DNA of 50,526 nucleotides, from NCBI GenBank assembly GCA_025435555.1, contig JAIWWG010000155.1, positions 1 to 50,526 of the forward strand, read 5' to 3'. The stretch's first letter is position 1. Each line of letters opens with the position of its first letter. This DNA is from Chytriomyces cf. hyalinus JEL632 (Eukaryota > Chytridiomycota > Chytridiomycetes > Chytridiales > Chytriomycetaceae). The position numbers and the translations under genes were made by a program. This document shows, one piece after another, positions 49,906 to 50,526 of the stretch. The notes beneath the pieces are model-generated. The model saw only the letters and a program-made list of their open reading frames with translations. It searched no databases and had not been told where the DNA came from.

Positions 49906-50298
49906 GGACTAGGTGCTACAACGATGATTTTGGTCTAAGAAGATGTTTATTTGCCTTGTGGAAGCTCTACCATTTATACCCTTTGGAATAGAACATGAAA
50001 GAATCACTCATGGGTGGAAAATCGTGGGTATCTCCATGGTTTTCTATTTTTTCACGGTAGAAATTATAAAGAACCGAGATGGAAATCCCCCGAACGTCCC
50101 CAAAGACTGTTGGGCCTTTACCAATCCAAAAAGTTACGATTTGAATAAGAAACTATCCAACCAACATCCAAAGTGCATATGACTGTATCCTTGGACCTCT
50201 GACGGGGACTCTCCCACCTGGGTAGGGAGCCATGGGTCCAAGTGACGGTGTACAGGTAAGCAGCGCTGCCTGCTGTCCCTGTACGTTTCAGCGTGTCA
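49898..50298 (-). mobile_element. Solo LTR of a second family, minus orientation
   Basis: Starts TGACTTGAGG and ends GCGTGTCA on plus, i.e. TGAC...GTCA, 401 bp. On the minus strand a TATAAAT lies about 30 nt before AATAAAC (plus coordinates about 49970 and 49945), the normal U3/R order. A GTTTG duplication flanks it. Its sequence shows no similarity to the 276-402 bp LTRs beside tRNA-Trp. The short frame at 49943-50182 inside it is not a gene. Boundaries rest on TG/CA ends plus the 5-bp duplication; no internal region is present. Confidence 0.65.
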
Positions 50299-50303
50299 GT
50301 TTG
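50299..50303. repeat. 5-bp target-site duplication (GTTTG, right copy)
   Basis: Right-hand partner of 49893-49897. Beyond it, 50304-50526 has no supportable feature; it may be further repetitive DNA from the interrupted element or an unrelated insertion. Confidence 0.65.
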
Positions 50304-50526
50304 ACTGTGGTGTACTAACTTTGAACTTTGCTTATGCAAGATCTGGGTCCTCAAGTGCCGCCTGTCCAGGCTCAAACCTTCGTTTCAACTACACAAGCTA
50401 TGTACTGGTGTGTTTCTGCCGAATGCTTGGTGTTGCAGGTAGTTTGGCTTAGTACTGTTGGTATTCTCTAGAGTGATAGAGTCTGACACCTTATGACGAC
50501 TTGGTGAGGGTGTTGTGCTGGGTGTT

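Noticed and set aside
1-50526. CRISPR arrays, riboswitches or bacterial operons
   Set aside because: No regularly spaced repeats; spliceosomal introns throughout show a eukaryotic locus.

Overview
The window is a eukaryotic, gene-dense, intron-bearing genome segment, most likely from an early-diverging (chytrid-like) fungus. Support: most introns are about 60-200 nt with GTRNGT donors and AG acceptors; the code is standard; the fungal-type set includes a Sac6-type fimbrin, Pns1/CTL transporters, a Serinc/TMS1 protein, GT90 (CAP10-like) enzymes and a class I CPD photolyase. An animal-like diacylglycerol lipase and several lineage-specific membrane proteins argue against an ordinary Dikarya genome. 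The exact taxon is inference; no rRNA marker is present. Exon coordinates were derived by hand from splice signals, frame continuity and family similarity.

Layout. 1-5 kb, minus strand: arrestin-like protein (runs off the left edge, one apparent frameshift), nitrilase, a Ser-rich protein of unknown function, an AlkB-like dioxygenase. 6-9.6 kb, plus: fimbrin with a long N-terminal extension. 9.7-14.6 kb, minus: two tandem paralogues of an uncharacterised membrane family. 15.1-20.4 kb, plus: DRG1-type GTPase with a 10-nt microexon, a GT90 glycosyltransferase, and a paralogue of the 2.6-3.9 kb Ser-rich gene. 20.7-28.8 kb, minus: two tandem CTL/Pns1 transporters, a membrane GT2 glycosyltransferase, and a second GT90 inverted relative to the first. 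29.5 kb: tRNA-Arg(ACG). 29.8-36.1 kb, minus: photolyase, WW+LURP-one protein, two single-pass membrane proteins. 37-39.6 kb, plus: oligopeptide transporter. 39.9-45.3 kb, minus: nicotinamidase, DAGL-like lipase, nucleotidyltransferase-fold protein. 45.4-47.2 kb, plus: Serinc. 47.3-50.5 kb: tRNA-Trp(CCA) next to a nest of LTR retrotransposon pieces.

The genes form no single pathway. Many products belong to membranes, the cell surface or lipid handling: CTL, Serinc, DAGL, GT90, GT2, OPT and the orphan membrane proteins. Local duplication is prominent, with four paralogue pairs.

The most striking architecture is at the right end. Two oppositely oriented LTRs of one family lie directly upstream of tRNA-Trp. 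The target duplication of the second insertion spans the first element's LTR boundary, so the order of events can be read. A third LTR, of another family and with its own 5-bp duplication, interrupts the first element. This looks like a Ty3-like, tRNA-targeted insertion hotspot.
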